Part shown: positions 44,852-53,143 of the stretch, in pieces
Layout of the letters: the number at the start of each line of letters is the position of its first letter
Numbering within the stretch: the first letter of the stretch is position 1
Source of the DNA: an uncultured Anaerolineae bacterium
GTDB taxonomy: Bacteria > Chloroflexota > Anaerolineae > Promineifilales > Promineifilaceae
Direction of reading: 5' to 3'
Assembly (NCBI GenBank): GCA_937943625.1
Contig: CALEAD010000034.1
Location: forward strand, 1 to 64,000
Length of the DNA stretch: 64,000 nucleotides
Notes under the pieces: model-generated
The model's database searches: none
Seen by the model: the letters and a program-made list of their open reading frames with translations, nothing else
Told to the model about the DNA's origin: nothing
Program-made: the position numbers and the translations under genes

Positions 44852-44970
44852 AGGTGGCACACCACCAGGAATGAAAACGTAACACAGGTTCCATTTACAA
44901 GGTAGAACGCAGTTTTCGGTCAGCAGTCGGCGGTCGGCAGTCGGTGCTCATTTTCAAGGGAGAGATTGTA
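44852..44970 (+). repeat. Orphan copy of the leader repeat
   Basis: In plus orientation: GGTGGCACACCACC hairpin, GAATGAAAACGTA, CAGGTTCCATTTACAAGG, GGTCAGCAGTCGGCGGTCGG, then GCTCATTTTCAAGGGAG. No plus-strand gene follows; it points into the 3' end of rlmI, so this copy is not driving translation. Confidence 0.75.
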
Positions 44971-44985
44971 GACTGGAGACTGCCG

Positions 44986-46185
44986 CTACCCACTAACCAC
45001 AAATCCTTTCAAATAGGCAGATTCAGGAAAGGTGAGCAAGGTGGGGTGGTCTGGCCCCTGGCTGAGGTGGTAGAGGATTTGCGCCGGGCGCTGCGCGTCC
45101 AGGGCGGCGGCAAAGAGAATTTTTTGGAAGAGATCGGTGCTGATAAGGCCGGAGCAGGAAAAGGTGGCCAGCAGCCCGCCAGGGCGCAGCAAGCGCAACG
45201 CCAGCCAGTTCAGGTCTTTGTAGCCGCGCGCGGCGCGCTCTACGTCGCGCTGGCTTTGGGCAAATTTGGGCGGGTCGAGGATGATCAGATCGAATTGACG
45301 GCCGTTGTCGCGATAGTGGCGCAATACCTGAAACGCGTCCCCCAGCAGGTAGGTGTCTTCCGGCCGCTCCAGGTCGTTGAGTGCCAGATTGCGTTCCGCC
45401 TGCGTCAGCGCAGATGCGGAGGTGTCTACGTTCGTGATGGGGCCGGCGCCGTGCGCGGCGGCGTAGACAGAAAAGCCGCCGGTGTAGGCAAAGACGTTCA
45501 AGATTTCTTTGCCGGCGACAAAGTGCGGCTGACAGACGAGTGTGCGGTTGTGGCGCTGATCCAGGTAGAAGCCGGTTTTGTGCCCTTCGTACAGATTGAC
45601 GCCAAAGAGACGGCCGTTTTCCTGAATGATTAGCTCCTCTGGCGGGGGCGCGCCCCACAGCAGGCCGCTGTGCCGGGGTAGCCCCTCTTTCAGCCGCGCG
45701 TCCGTGTCCGAGCGTTCCCAAATGCTGACTGGTTGTAGCAGGTCAGCCAGCAGGCGGGCAAGCTGCTCTTTGCGTTGCGCGATGCCTGCGGTCAGGCATT
45801 GCATTACCAGGTAATTGCCGTAACGGTCTACAATCAGGCCGGGCAGCCCATCTGATTCGGCATAAATGAGGCGGTAGGCAGTGGTGGCAGGAAGCAACTG
45901 GAGTCGGGAGCGGTTGTGGATGGCCTGCACCAGACGCTGTTGCCAGAAGGTGTCGTCAATAGGGGTTTCTTCCCAGGTGAGAATGCGCGCCTGGATTTGC
46001 GAGCGGGGGTTGAAGGTGGCGCGCGCCAAGAAACGGCCGTTGGCGTCTGCCACATCCACCACGTCACCGGGAGCCGCGTTGCCGCTAATGCGCGCAATTG
46101 CCCCGGAGAAAACCCAGGGGTGGCGCTGGAGCACGGGCTTTTCGCGCCCGGCTTTTAGCATCAGGGTGGCGGTTGCCTTTGTCAT
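44986..46185 (-). CDS. rlmI: 23S rRNA (cytosine-C5) methyltransferase, RlmI type
   Basis: A 399-residue class I SAM methyltransferase. The N-terminal PUA domain (RHPWVFSGAIARISGNAAPG) binds RNA. The RlmI-specific GHKTGFYLDQR motif precedes the Rossmann domain (LNVFAYTGGFSVYAAAHGAG, SAM motif I). LIILDPPKFAQS and the catalytic Cys in TFSCSGLIS follow. RlmI makes m5C1962 in 23S rRNA; a YccW/RlmK-like role is the alternative. The ATG is at 46185. Upstream of smc on the same strand. Confidence 0.92.
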   Translation of the reverse strand: MTKATATLMLKAGREKPVLQRHPWVFSGAIARISGNAAPGDVVDVADANGRFLARATFNPRSQIQARILTWEETPIDDTFWQQRLVQAIHNRSRLQLLPATTAYRLIYAESDGLPGLIVDRYGNYLVMQCLTAGIAQRKEQLARLLADLLQPVSIWERSDTDARLKEGLPRHSGLLWGAPPPEELIIQENGRLFGVNLYEGHKTGFYLDQRHNRTLVCQPHFVAGKEILNVFAYTGGFSVYAAAHGAGPITNVDTSASALTQAERNLALNDLERPEDTYLLGDAFQVLRHYRDNGRQFDLIILDPPKFAQSQRDVERAARGYKDLNWLALRLLRPGGLLATFSCSGLISTDLFQKILFAAALDAQRPAQILYHLSQGPDHPTLLTFPESAYLKGFVVSG

Positions 46186-46314
46186 AGGGGATGGAGTTTA
46201 GCATTAGCGGCAGTGTGGGGCAATGCGGCCGTTTGTGAGTTTGTGATTGTTTGCTGCGCAAAGGTGACAAAGAGGGGTGGAGACCGTAAAATGTGGCGAA
46301 AGATAGAAGTGTGG

Positions 46315-46363
46315 CACAGGTTAGCGGTTGGTGGTCAGCCGTCCGCGGCCATTTTCGAGGGAG
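46315..46363 (+). repeat. Leader repeat (3' part) before the hydrolase-ligase fusion gene
   Basis: GGTTGGTGGTCAGCCGTCCG followed by CGGCCATTTTCGAGGGAG, which supplies the ribosome site of the ATG at 46370. Truncated at its 5' side compared with 40852-40985. Confidence 0.7.
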
Positions 46364-46369
46364 ACGTGT

Positions 46370-48895
46370 ATGAGAAAGAAGCTGCTCGGCGTCAAGCGGC
46401 GGGAAATTCTGTTTGATTATGACCTGTACCGGCACCGTGTGCCTATCCCTGGGGTGGTCGGGGCGCATCTGAGCGTGCTGGATTTATGGCCAGAGGGGGC
46501 TGAGCGCACGATTTTCTTTTTGCACGGCTATGCAGGCGTGCTGGAGTCTTGGGAGTTTCAGATTAACCATTTCGCCAGCAATAATTATCGTGTGATTGCC
46601 CCAGACTTGCGTGGGCATGGGCAAAGTGATGCGCCTTATACGCGCTACACGATGGATGAGCTGGTGGCTGATATCTATGAGATCACGCAGAAGCTGGAGC
46701 TACCAGAGAAGTTTGTCCTGGTAGCGCATTCGTTTGGCGGCTCAATTGCCGTGGAGTATGCCAATGCGTACCCGCAACAGTTGGAAAAGCTGGTGCTGAT
46801 TGCCACAGCAGGCGAATATCCGCTGCCGCGCTTTGCCCGTTTGCTGCTTAAGCTGCCCCTGGCCTGGCTACGGCCGTTTTGGAAATACCGCCGTCGTTGG
46901 GATGCGGAACTGCACGTGATGAAGCGGATGATGGTCAACAACGTCAGCGTCTGGCAAGGCTGGTCGTTGATGCGCAACATCACAACGCCCACCCTCGTTA
47001 TCACCGGCGAGCGCGACAACTATTTCCCGCGCCGCGTGTTCGAGGATGTGGGCAAGATGATCCCTGATGCGGAGGTGATTGACGTGGGGTCGGCCAAGCA
47101 CAAGGTGCAGCTAGAGCGGCACCGGGCCGTCACCCGCGCAATTGAGCGCTTTGTGGAAGGGCGGCAGCACTCCTGGCGCGACGCCATCAGCCAGGACAAC
47201 CCGCTGCGCAGCCGCATCTGGCTGAAGAGTTATAGCCCCGGCACGCCCATTTCGATCCCGATCCCGAAACGGCCGTTGCCCGATTTTCTGCAAAGCGCGG
47301 CCGACTGGCTGCCCCGGCGCAAAGCCATTCACTTTTACGGCACAGACATTACCTATAAAGAGCTAAACGAGCAGGTGAACCAGATGAGCCACGTGCTGCA
47401 CGGGTTAGGGGTGCGCCCCGGCGATCGCGTGATGATTATCCTGCCCAACATGCCGCAGATGGTGGTGGCCGTTTACGGCGTGCTGCGTACCGGTGGCATT
47501 GTGGTGCTACCCAACGCCGAGGCGGATGCCCTGACCATCATTCGTCAGGTGCGCGAAAGCCAGCCCAAGGTGCTGGTGACGGTGCGTAGTTTTAGTGAAC
47601 TGGCGCGCGCCATCAAGAAGCATTGCAAGCTGGAAGAGTTTATTTTTGCCGATTTGCGCACGGCCGTTTCTCAGGCCGTCTACGAAAAACTCATTGCCCG
47701 CTTTGGTATCGCCGGAGACGAAGAACAGCACAAAGCGGTGGCGCGCGAGCTGGGGCAGCGCATGTTCACCGTGTTACAAGATGCGCCCACCACGCCGCTG
47801 GACATCCCCGTGCGTTCAGATGACCTGGCAGCCATTATTTACACCAGCGGCACAACCGGCGAACCGCGTGGCGTGACCCTCTCGCACGCTAACCTGGTGG
47901 CCAATACCCTGCAAACCCGCCACTGGATACCCGACCTGAAGTATGGCGAAGAGGTTTTCCTCTGTGTGGTGCCGCTGTTGCACAGCTACGGCTTTCTCAC
48001 GGCCATGAGCGTGCCCATTGCTCTGGGGGCAACGCTGGTGATGCTGCCCGTTTTTGAGACAGAGCAAGTGTTGGCGCACATCCGCGACCACAAGGTGACG
48101 ATGTTCCCTGGCGTTCCCTCGATGTACGTGGCCATCAATCAGGCGGAAAACGTGCGCGAGTATGGCCTCTCTTCTGTCAAGGCGTGCATCAGCGGGGCGG
48201 CGCCACTGCCGATTGAGGTGCAGGAGGCGTTCGAGAAGCTGAGTCACGGCCGTTTGGTAGAAGGATATGGCCTGACCGAAGCCTCGCCCGTCACCCATGC
48301 CAATCCGCTCTATGGGCTGCGCAAGCCCGGCTCCATTGGCGTGCCCTTGCCCAACACCGACGCCAAAATCATTGATCTGGTAACGGGTGAAGATGTGCCG
48401 GTTGGTCAGATCGGTGAGCTGTTGGTGCGCGGCCCCCAGGTAATGCAGGGGTACTGGCAACCGGAAGGCACACTCGACAACAGCATTGTGCTGGACGATG
48501 GCTGGTTGGACACTGGTGACGTGGCCGTGCAAGACAGCGACGGCTACTTCCGCATCATCAGCCGCAAAAAAGATACCATTGTTTTCGGCGAGTACACCGT
48601 CTTTCCCCGCGATGTGGAAGAAGTGTTGTATGAGAACCCGCGCGTCATGGAGGTGGCCGTCGTAGGCGTGGGCAAGGCGGGCGAAGGGCAGAAGGTCAAG
48701 GCGTTTGTTGTGCCCCGGCCCGGCGCGAATTTGACCAAAGAAGAGCTGTTAGACCTGTGCCGTCGTCGCCTGGAGCCTTACGCCGTGCCCTGGGATATTG
48801 AGTTTCGTCACGAGCTGCCGAAGTCGTTTATTGGCAAGGTGCTGCGCCGCCTGTTAGTGGTAGAAGATGGGGTGCAGGAGGGGGCCGGATTATAG
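46370..48895 (+). CDS. Fusion of alpha/beta hydrolase and AMP-forming acyl-CoA ligase
   Basis: An 841-residue two-enzyme fusion. Residues 1-~265 are an alpha/beta hydrolase: FFLHGYAGVLESW, nucleophile Ser121 in VAHSFGG, acid in ITGERDNYFP and probable His in SAKHKVQLERH. Residues ~300-841 are an ANL-superfamily ligase: YTSGTTGEPRGVTLSH (AMP-binding), VEGYGLTEASPVTH, DDGWLDTGDVAVQDSDGYF, RKKDTIVFGEYTVFPRDVEE and the C-terminal lysine in KSFIGKVLRR. The order recalls OleBC olefin enzymes, but OleB uses an Asp nucleophile of the haloalkane-dehalogenase type whereas this has Ser, so an esterase/thioesterase feeding acids to the ligase is more likely. The start is set by GAGGGAG from the leader repeat. 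No operon partner. Confidence 0.9.
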   Translation: MRKKLLGVKRREILFDYDLYRHRVPIPGVVGAHLSVLDLWPEGAERTIFFLHGYAGVLESWEFQINHFASNNYRVIAPDLRGHGQSDAPYTRYTMDELVADIYEITQKLELPEKFVLVAHSFGGSIAVEYANAYPQQLEKLVLIATAGEYPLPRFARLLLKLPLAWLRPFWKYRRRWDAELHVMKRMMVNNVSVWQGWSLMRNITTPTLVITGERDNYFPRRVFEDVGKMIPDAEVIDVGSAKHKVQLERHRAVTRAIERFVEGRQHSWRDAISQDNPLRSRIWLKSYSPGTPISIPIPKRPLPDFLQSAADWLPRRKAIHFYGTDITYKELNEQVNQMSHVLHGLGVRPGDRVMIILPNMPQMVVAVYGVLRTGGIVVLPNAEADALTIIRQVRESQPKVLVTVRSFSELARAIKKHCKLEEFIFADLRTAVSQAVYEKLIARFGIAGDEEQHKAVARELGQRMFTVLQDAPTTPLDIPVRSDDLAAIIYTSGTTGEPRGVTLSHANLVANTLQTRHWIPDLKYGEEVFLCVVPLLHSYGFLTAMSVPIALGATLVMLPVFETEQVLAHIRDHKVTMFPGVPSMYVAINQAENVREYGLSSVKACISGAAPLPIEVQEAFEKLSHGRLVEGYGLTEASPVTHANPLYGLRKPGSIGVPLPNTDAKIIDLVTGEDVPVGQIGELLVRGPQVMQGYWQPEGTLDNSIVLDDGWLDTGDVAVQDSDGYFRIISRKKDTIVFGEYTVFPRDVEEVLYENPRVMEVAVVGVGKAGEGQKVKAFVVPRPGANLTKEELLDLCRRRLEPYAVPWDIEFRHELPKSFIGKVLRRLLVVEDGVQEGAGL

Positions 48896-49030
48896 TTCAC
48901 GGTGCGCTTTAGCAAGATGCTTTGTTTTTCGACTGCCGACGGCCGACCGCCCATCACTGGCCAAATTGAGGTCACCGGTCAGTGGCTGACGGTCAAATGG
49001 TAAAGATCGCTTGAACCAGGCCCAAAAAGT

Positions 49031-49747
49031 ATGACTCGATTGATTAAACGTTTATTGGTTGTTTTGAGTGCGGCGGGCAGTATCGCCGCTGTGGGCTTTT
49101 TCTTTTGGCCGCTGGTTTTTTCGCGCCTGTTGGAGCAAACCACCTCGGATGAGGTGCTGTTCCATGTGGATACAGAGGAAAAGGTCATCGCGCTGACGAT
49201 TGATGATGCGCCACATGCGCAGTTAACACCACAGATTTTGGATGTATTGGTTAAACACCATGTGCCGGCCACCTTTTTTGTGATTGGTAGCCACGTGCCG
49301 GGCAATGAAGCGTTGCTGCGCCGCATGGTGCGTGAGGGGCATGAACTGGGTAATCATCTGATGACCGATGAGCGCAGCGTGGCCCTGGAACCGGCAGAAT
49401 TGGCCTGGCAGTTGGCTACCACGCATGAATTGCTGAGCGAGTTTGCGCGCGTGCGCTGGTTCCGCCCCGGTTCTGGCTTTTACACGAAGAAGATGCTGGC
49501 ACAGATACGGCCGTATCACTATCGCGCTGTGGTGGGTTCCATCTATCCCTACGATGCCCACGTGCATTCCGTGGAGTTTGCCAGTAACTACATTCTCGGC
49601 AACGCACACCCCGGCGCGATTATCATTTTGCATGATGGTAGCCTGGAGCGGGAAGCAACGCCCGACATTTTGCGCCGCATCATTCCGGCGCTGCAACAGC
49701 GCGGCTATCGCTTTGTGACGCTGACCGGGTTGGTGAACGCTAACTAA
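49031..49747 (+). CDS. Polysaccharide deacetylase (NodB domain)
   Basis: A 238-residue protein with an N-terminal signal anchor (IKRLLVVLSAAGSIAAVGFF) and a NodB-type domain, so it acts outside the membrane on N- or O-acetylated glycans. Motif 1 is ALTIDDAPHA (TFDDGP variant with both Asp kept), motif 2 is GHELGNHLMTDERS, and FRPGSGFY is motif 3; the leaving-group His is in IILHDGS. Motif 2 has Asp where the second metal His of NxxH usually stands, so the metal site is altered, as seen in some subfamilies. A diverged leader-like stretch precedes it. Stands alone. Confidence 0.82.
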   Translation: MTRLIKRLLVVLSAAGSIAAVGFFFWPLVFSRLLEQTTSDEVLFHVDTEEKVIALTIDDAPHAQLTPQILDVLVKHHVPATFFVIGSHVPGNEALLRRMVREGHELGNHLMTDERSVALEPAELAWQLATTHELLSEFARVRWFRPGSGFYTKKMLAQIRPYHYRAVVGSIYPYDAHVHSVEFASNYILGNAHPGAIIILHDGSLEREATPDILRRIIPALQQRGYRFVTLTGLVNAN

Positions 49748-49790
49748 TTTGACAATGTCACATTGCCGCTATGTTTGTGGGGTTCATTTG

Positions 49791-49890
49791 CTGGCTGGCG
49801 ATAGCCGCTACGCAAGTTGGCCAATGAAGCTGCGCAAAAATAGGGCTTGACAAAAGGCAAAAATCCTTACCTTGTAAGCGCTGGCCTTAC
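49791..49890 (+). repeat. ~95-bp intergenic repeat, copy 2 (before a peptide permease)
   Basis: Same-orientation counterpart of 28263-28360. It contains the shared GGCTTGACAAAAGGC block and ends about 75 bases before the permease ATG at 49966. Confidence 0.75.
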
Positions 49891-49965
49891 TAAAATGTAA
49901 CATTGTTGTACTAAGAGAAAGAGATTGGGAATTGGCCGATTCACGTGTGAGTGTATTTTGCCGCA

Positions 49966-50907
49966 ATGATTAAGTATTTACTGCGCCGGCTGTTTTTTTT
50001 GCTGCTGACGCTGCTGCTTACCTCGCTGATTGTGTTTGCCATCACGCAGCTTTTGCCAGGGGATGTGGCGCGCGCGGTGCTAGGGCGAGAAGCGGGGGAA
50101 GAGGCATTGGCTGCTTTTCGCGAAGCGTATGGCCTGAATGACCCGGCGCTGGTGCAGTACGGCCGTTGGCTGGCCAACTTTGTACGCGGTGATTGGGGAA
50201 CCTCGCTCAGCACACGCACGGAAATCTTCCCTACAGTGATGCAGCGGCTGCGTAACTCTGCCATGCTGGCGCTGGTGACGCTGCTGCTGGCCGTGCCTCT
50301 GGCGCTGTTGCTGGGCGTAGTTGCGGGGCTGAACGAGGGGCGACTGGCGGATAACGTCATTAGCATTGCCTCGTTGGCAGTGGTGGGGCTGCCGGAGTTT
50401 GTCACCGGGCTGGTGCTGATTGAGCTGCTGTCGCGGCGCTGGCGACTGCTCCCCGCCAATTCCTCTATTCCCCTTAACGCCAGCTTTGCCGAGGCGCTGC
50501 CGATGCTGATTTTGCCGGCGCTGACGGCTACGCTGGTGTTGCTGGCTTACATTGCGCGGCTGACGCGGGCAGGGGTGATTGAGGAGCTAAAACGGCCGTA
50601 TGTGCGCACGGCCGTGCTCAAAGGGCTGCCCTGGCCGGTTGTTGTTGTCAGACATGTGCTGCGCAACGCCCTGCTGCCTACCATCACCGTCATTGCCATC
50701 AGCTTTGGCTGGCTGATCAGCGGGCTCATTGTGATTGAAAATGTGTATAACTACCCGGGGATCGGCCGTTTGCTGGTGTTTGCCATTGACCGCCGCGACC
50801 TGCCTACGCTGCAAGCGGTGAGCATGATTACCGTGCTGGGCTTTGCGCTGGCTAACCTGGTAGCCGATTTGTTGTATGCAGCGCTAAACCCGCGCATTCG
50901 CCTCTGA
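49966..50907 (+). CDS. Dipeptide/oligopeptide-type ABC permease (DppB/OppB family)
   Basis: A 313-residue inner-membrane permease with six helices. It opens with the DppB-type IKYLLRRLFFLLLTLLLTSL, has LLPGDVARAVLG and YGLNDPALVQYGRWL after helix 1, and a C-terminal coupling loop (AVLKGLPWPVVVVRHVLRNALLPTITVIA) that contacts the ATPase. Normally it is followed by DppC, two ATPases and a binding protein; here it stands alone between a deacetylase and a convergent gene. A binding protein of the matching family is at 58802, nearly 8 kb away on the opposite strand. The ATG at 49966 is preferred to a GTG 15 bases upstream; neither has a clear ribosome site. Confidence 0.88.
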   Translation: MIKYLLRRLFFLLLTLLLTSLIVFAITQLLPGDVARAVLGREAGEEALAAFREAYGLNDPALVQYGRWLANFVRGDWGTSLSTRTEIFPTVMQRLRNSAMLALVTLLLAVPLALLLGVVAGLNEGRLADNVISIASLAVVGLPEFVTGLVLIELLSRRWRLLPANSSIPLNASFAEALPMLILPALTATLVLLAYIARLTRAGVIEELKRPYVRTAVLKGLPWPVVVVRHVLRNALLPTITVIAISFGWLISGLIVIENVYNYPGIGRLLVFAIDRRDLPTLQAVSMITVLGFALANLVADLLYAALNPRIRL

Positions 50908-50926
50908 TTTTTCGGTTTCTTTTCGT

Positions 50927-51469
50927 TTATTGCATTGGGTTATGTTCTTGCTGAAAGGCTGCAATTGAGTTTTCGATAAAACCCCTGGCAATTTGTTGAA
51001 TGCGCCAATGGGTGATGTTATGAGAGATTTTGTTGAGTACGGCCGTTGGCAACGGCCGTAACGCCCGCGGGGTGGGTAGATCAGCTTGTAGTTTTAGGTG
51101 ATACTCGATGCGTGTATACTGGCCTTCGGCGAAAAAATAGGATTGACTCTGATAATAGCCGCGTGTAGTCGCAGACCTAAAGCCAGCCTCATCTGGTATG
51201 ACAGGTGGGTATTCAGCGGGCAAAAAAGCGAGTAAGCGATTTTCACGGTCAAAGATCGCTTCAACGTCGCAAATAATGCGAATGTGATATGCGCCTAGCT
51301 CCGTTGTTTCGTAGGCCAGGCGAAAGACAGAACCGCCATTTGCCCCTAACAAACGGATGTGCGGCAGAAAGAGCACTATTTTTTCTATTTCCTGGTAGTA
51401 ACAATAGGCTGTTTGCCAATTTGCAGGAAACAGAAAAGAGAGTTGAGTGCTTCCGCGAACCTCGATCAT
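50927..51469 (-). CDS. Uncharacterised protein, possibly SRPBCC-like
   Basis: A 180-residue soluble protein, not recognised. The pattern (IEVRGSTQLSFLFPANWQTA, YCYYQEIEKIVLFLPHIRLL, a beta-rich middle with YHIRIICDVEAIFDREN, and a final long helix ITHWRIQQIARGFIENSIAA) resembles lipid-binding SRPBCC/START-like folds that begin with a strand, carry helices after it and end in a long C-terminal helix. That is a guess from pattern only. The ATG at 51469 is chosen over a TTG 27 bases upstream. It contains two ACGGCCGT palindromes five bases apart, encoding part of RPLPTAVLN. Next on the strand is the PhaR gene. Confidence 0.5.
   Translation of the reverse strand: MIEVRGSTQLSFLFPANWQTAYCYYQEIEKIVLFLPHIRLLGANGGSVFRLAYETTELGAYHIRIICDVEAIFDRENRLLAFLPAEYPPVIPDEAGFRSATTRGYYQSQSYFFAEGQYTRIEYHLKLQADLPTPRALRPLPTAVLNKISHNITHWRIQQIARGFIENSIAAFQQEHNPMQ
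51039..51059. repeat. Two ACGGCCGT palindromes five bases apart
   Basis: Copies at 51039-51046 and 51052-51059 form one large dyad (TACGGCCGTTGGCAACGGCC and onward). They exemplify the window-wide octamer family. Confidence 0.85.
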
Positions 51470-51549
51470 AAGGCATAGGCTAAATTGTTGCTTCAATCAC
51501 TACTGCAAAGATAGAAGTTCAACAGAGTTGTTGCGCAAGGCTGCCCGAT

Positions 51550-52122
51550 TTACGAAGGTGCGTTGGAGTTGGATTGATCGCGCCTTAGCGCCTCCAGCGC
51601 CGAGGCCAGTGTGTCTAGCTGTTCGCTCAGGGTGCGCAAATCCTCGCGCGTCGGCACGCCCCGTGCAGCCAGATATTGCTCAATTTCTTCTTCGGAAAGA
51701 GCAGGCTTGCCCAGGAAACGGCCGCTTTGGGCCACCAACTTTTCCAACAGACGCCGTCCCTCTTCTTCCGCCAGCTCTCCCTGCTTCACCAGGTGACTTA
51801 CGCGCTGCTCGATCTCTTCGTCTACCTGATGCAGCATTTCCAGCGACGAAACCAGCGAGCGCCGCAAATTCGTTAGCGTGTCTCCGCCAGCTTTCACCAA
51901 CCCTGTCAGCACTGAGCGGGGCAAGAAGCCGCTATTCTTCTTTTCTTGCTCGAAGATGATCTGCGTCAACGTTACGGCCGTCAGGTCTTCGCCCGTCAGG
52001 TGATCTTGTACCTGCACTTCCTGGCCTTCGCGAATCAGGTCGGCAATCCCCTCCAGGGTGATGTAGCGCTTGACAGACGTGTCGTACAGCTTACGATTTG
52101 GGTAGCGTTTGATGATGATCAT
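51550..52122 (-). CDS. phaR: Polyhydroxyalkanoate synthesis regulator, PhaR-like
   Basis: A 190-residue protein. The N-terminal ~60 residues are the PHA-accumulation-regulator DNA-binding domain: IIIKRYPNRKLYDTSVKRYI, then EGIADLIREGQEVQV and GEDLTAVTLTQII. In the known family it represses phasin genes and binds nascent PHA granules. The C-terminal part (about 85-190) is helical and charged and ends with VPTREDLRTLSEQLDTLASA, which echoes the C-terminus of the phasin encoded 288 bases upstream (VPTKADIDALSRKI), so the two may interact through a shared coiled coil. No PHA synthase is in the window. Confidence 0.9.
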   Translation of the reverse strand: MIIIKRYPNRKLYDTSVKRYITLEGIADLIREGQEVQVQDHLTGEDLTAVTLTQIIFEQEKKNSGFLPRSVLTGLVKAGGDTLTNLRRSLVSSLEMLHQVDEEIEQRVSHLVKQGELAEEEGRRLLEKLVAQSGRFLGKPALSEEEIEQYLAARGVPTREDLRTLSEQLDTLASALEALRRDQSNSNAPS

Positions 52123-52363
52123 GGCGGTTCCTCGCAGAATGATTGGTACGTATACCTGGTGCCATTATAGACGAAATGGGGCAGGCTCACCACTGCGATA
52201 GCGGCGCGGCGCCGTTGCGTCACAGCGCCACCGGGTTTTGCCAGGTGAAAAAGTTGGTTAGTTGGTTAATTTGATGGTTGATTTTCAGCCAACCAACCAA
52301 CCTGATAGGTACAAAAAGCGACGATCAAGCAAGTGAACCCAGAGGGCACGAAGCTCTACACGG

Positions 52364-52395
52364 AAAAAGAAAAAGGGAGCAATCTGGCTCCCTTT
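52364..52395 (-). terminator. Terminator downstream of the phasin gene
   Basis: Stem AAAGGGAGC/GCTCCCTTT with a 6-base loop. On the minus strand it is followed by TTTTTCTTTTTCC, and it lies just past the phasin stop at 52411. A T-rich stretch on the plus side makes it partly bidirectional. Confidence 0.85.
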
Positions 52396-52410
52396 TGTTT
52401 TGCCTGGCCT

Positions 52411-52794
52411 TTAGGCCTCTGGCGTTTGCTGTGTTTTTTTTAGCTCGTCTACTTTCTTGGTCAGGTTGGTGATTTTGCGGCTTAGGGCGTCAATGTCAGC
52501 TTTGGTCGGCACATTCATGCGGTTCAAAATGGACTCGATGCGCTTTTCCAGCTCTTCCTCGGCATCGGCCACCTGCTTTTTGCGCCGCTCCATAATGTCG
52601 TTCACCAGGCGACGGCCGTCTTTTTCGGCAATCTCGCCCCGTTCGATCAGGCGGTTGACAAACTCTTCGATCTCTTCCTGCGCCAGGGCGACAACGCCCA
52701 CACCAGCCAGCAAGACCTTGCGCACGGCCGTCAACATCGGGTTGCCATCTTTGGCCACAACCTCATCGTGGACTTCAATCGTTTCTTCACTCAT
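52411..52794 (-). CDS. Phasin-family (PhaF/PhaI-like) granule protein
   Basis: A 127-residue helical protein. A hydrophobic N-terminal segment (TAVRKVLLAGVGVVALAQEE) is followed by a long amphipathic coiled coil (FVNRLIERGEIAEKDGRRLV, EELEKRIESILNRMNVPTKA, DIDALSRKITNLTKKVDELK). This is the PhaI/PhaF 'poly(hydroxyalkanoate) granule-associated' pattern. It coats PHA inclusions. Own terminator downstream; the PhaR-like regulator follows and may autoregulate the locus. An alternative reading is a generic coiled-coil stress protein. Confidence 0.82.
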   Translation of the reverse strand: MSEETIEVHDEVVAKDGNPMLTAVRKVLLAGVGVVALAQEEIEEFVNRLIERGEIAEKDGRRLVNDIMERRKKQVADAEEELEKRIESILNRMNVPTKADIDALSRKITNLTKKVDELKKTQQTPEA

Positions 52795-52935
52795 GATTTA
52801 TCTCCTTATGCAAATGCAAGCCAGGCGCTTGCTGCCTGGACCGAAAATTCTCTTTATGCCAGCCTATAACGCAGTGCGTTATCGTCTGACATTTTAACGC
52901 GACGCAGCATAGGTGTCAAGCTACACAGGTCAGGA

Positions 52936-53060
52936 TCGGTGAAAATGACCGCCGACAGCGACCACTGTCTGCGGTCGGCGGTGTGCGGTCAGCGGTCCAC
53001 CTTGTAAATGGAACCTGCGCTACATTCTCATTTGTGGTGGTGTGCCACCGCTCATAAACT
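52936..53060 (-). repeat. Copy of the leader repeat between the phasin and PAP2 genes
   Basis: On the minus strand: GAGCGGTGGCACACCACCAC, AATGAGAATGTAG, CAGGTTCCATTTACAAGG, GACCGCCGAC-type stretch, then GGCGGTCATTTTC, but it ends CACCGATCC and lacks the AGGGAG ribosome site, and it stops ~140 bases before the phasin start. A decayed or non-leader copy. The rest of 52795-53143 holds nothing else recognised. Confidence 0.75.
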
Positions 53061-53143
53061 CTCCCTTGCCAAAGAGTGCTGCCAGACGTTACAATGTCGC
53101 TTGGAAGAGCAACAAGGGGCGGAGCAAAAAAGGGAGAAAAGGG

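Noticed and set aside
46370-48895. OleBC olefin-biosynthesis fusion
   Set aside because: The hydrolase nucleophile is Ser rather than the OleB Asp, and no oleA or oleD homologue is nearby.
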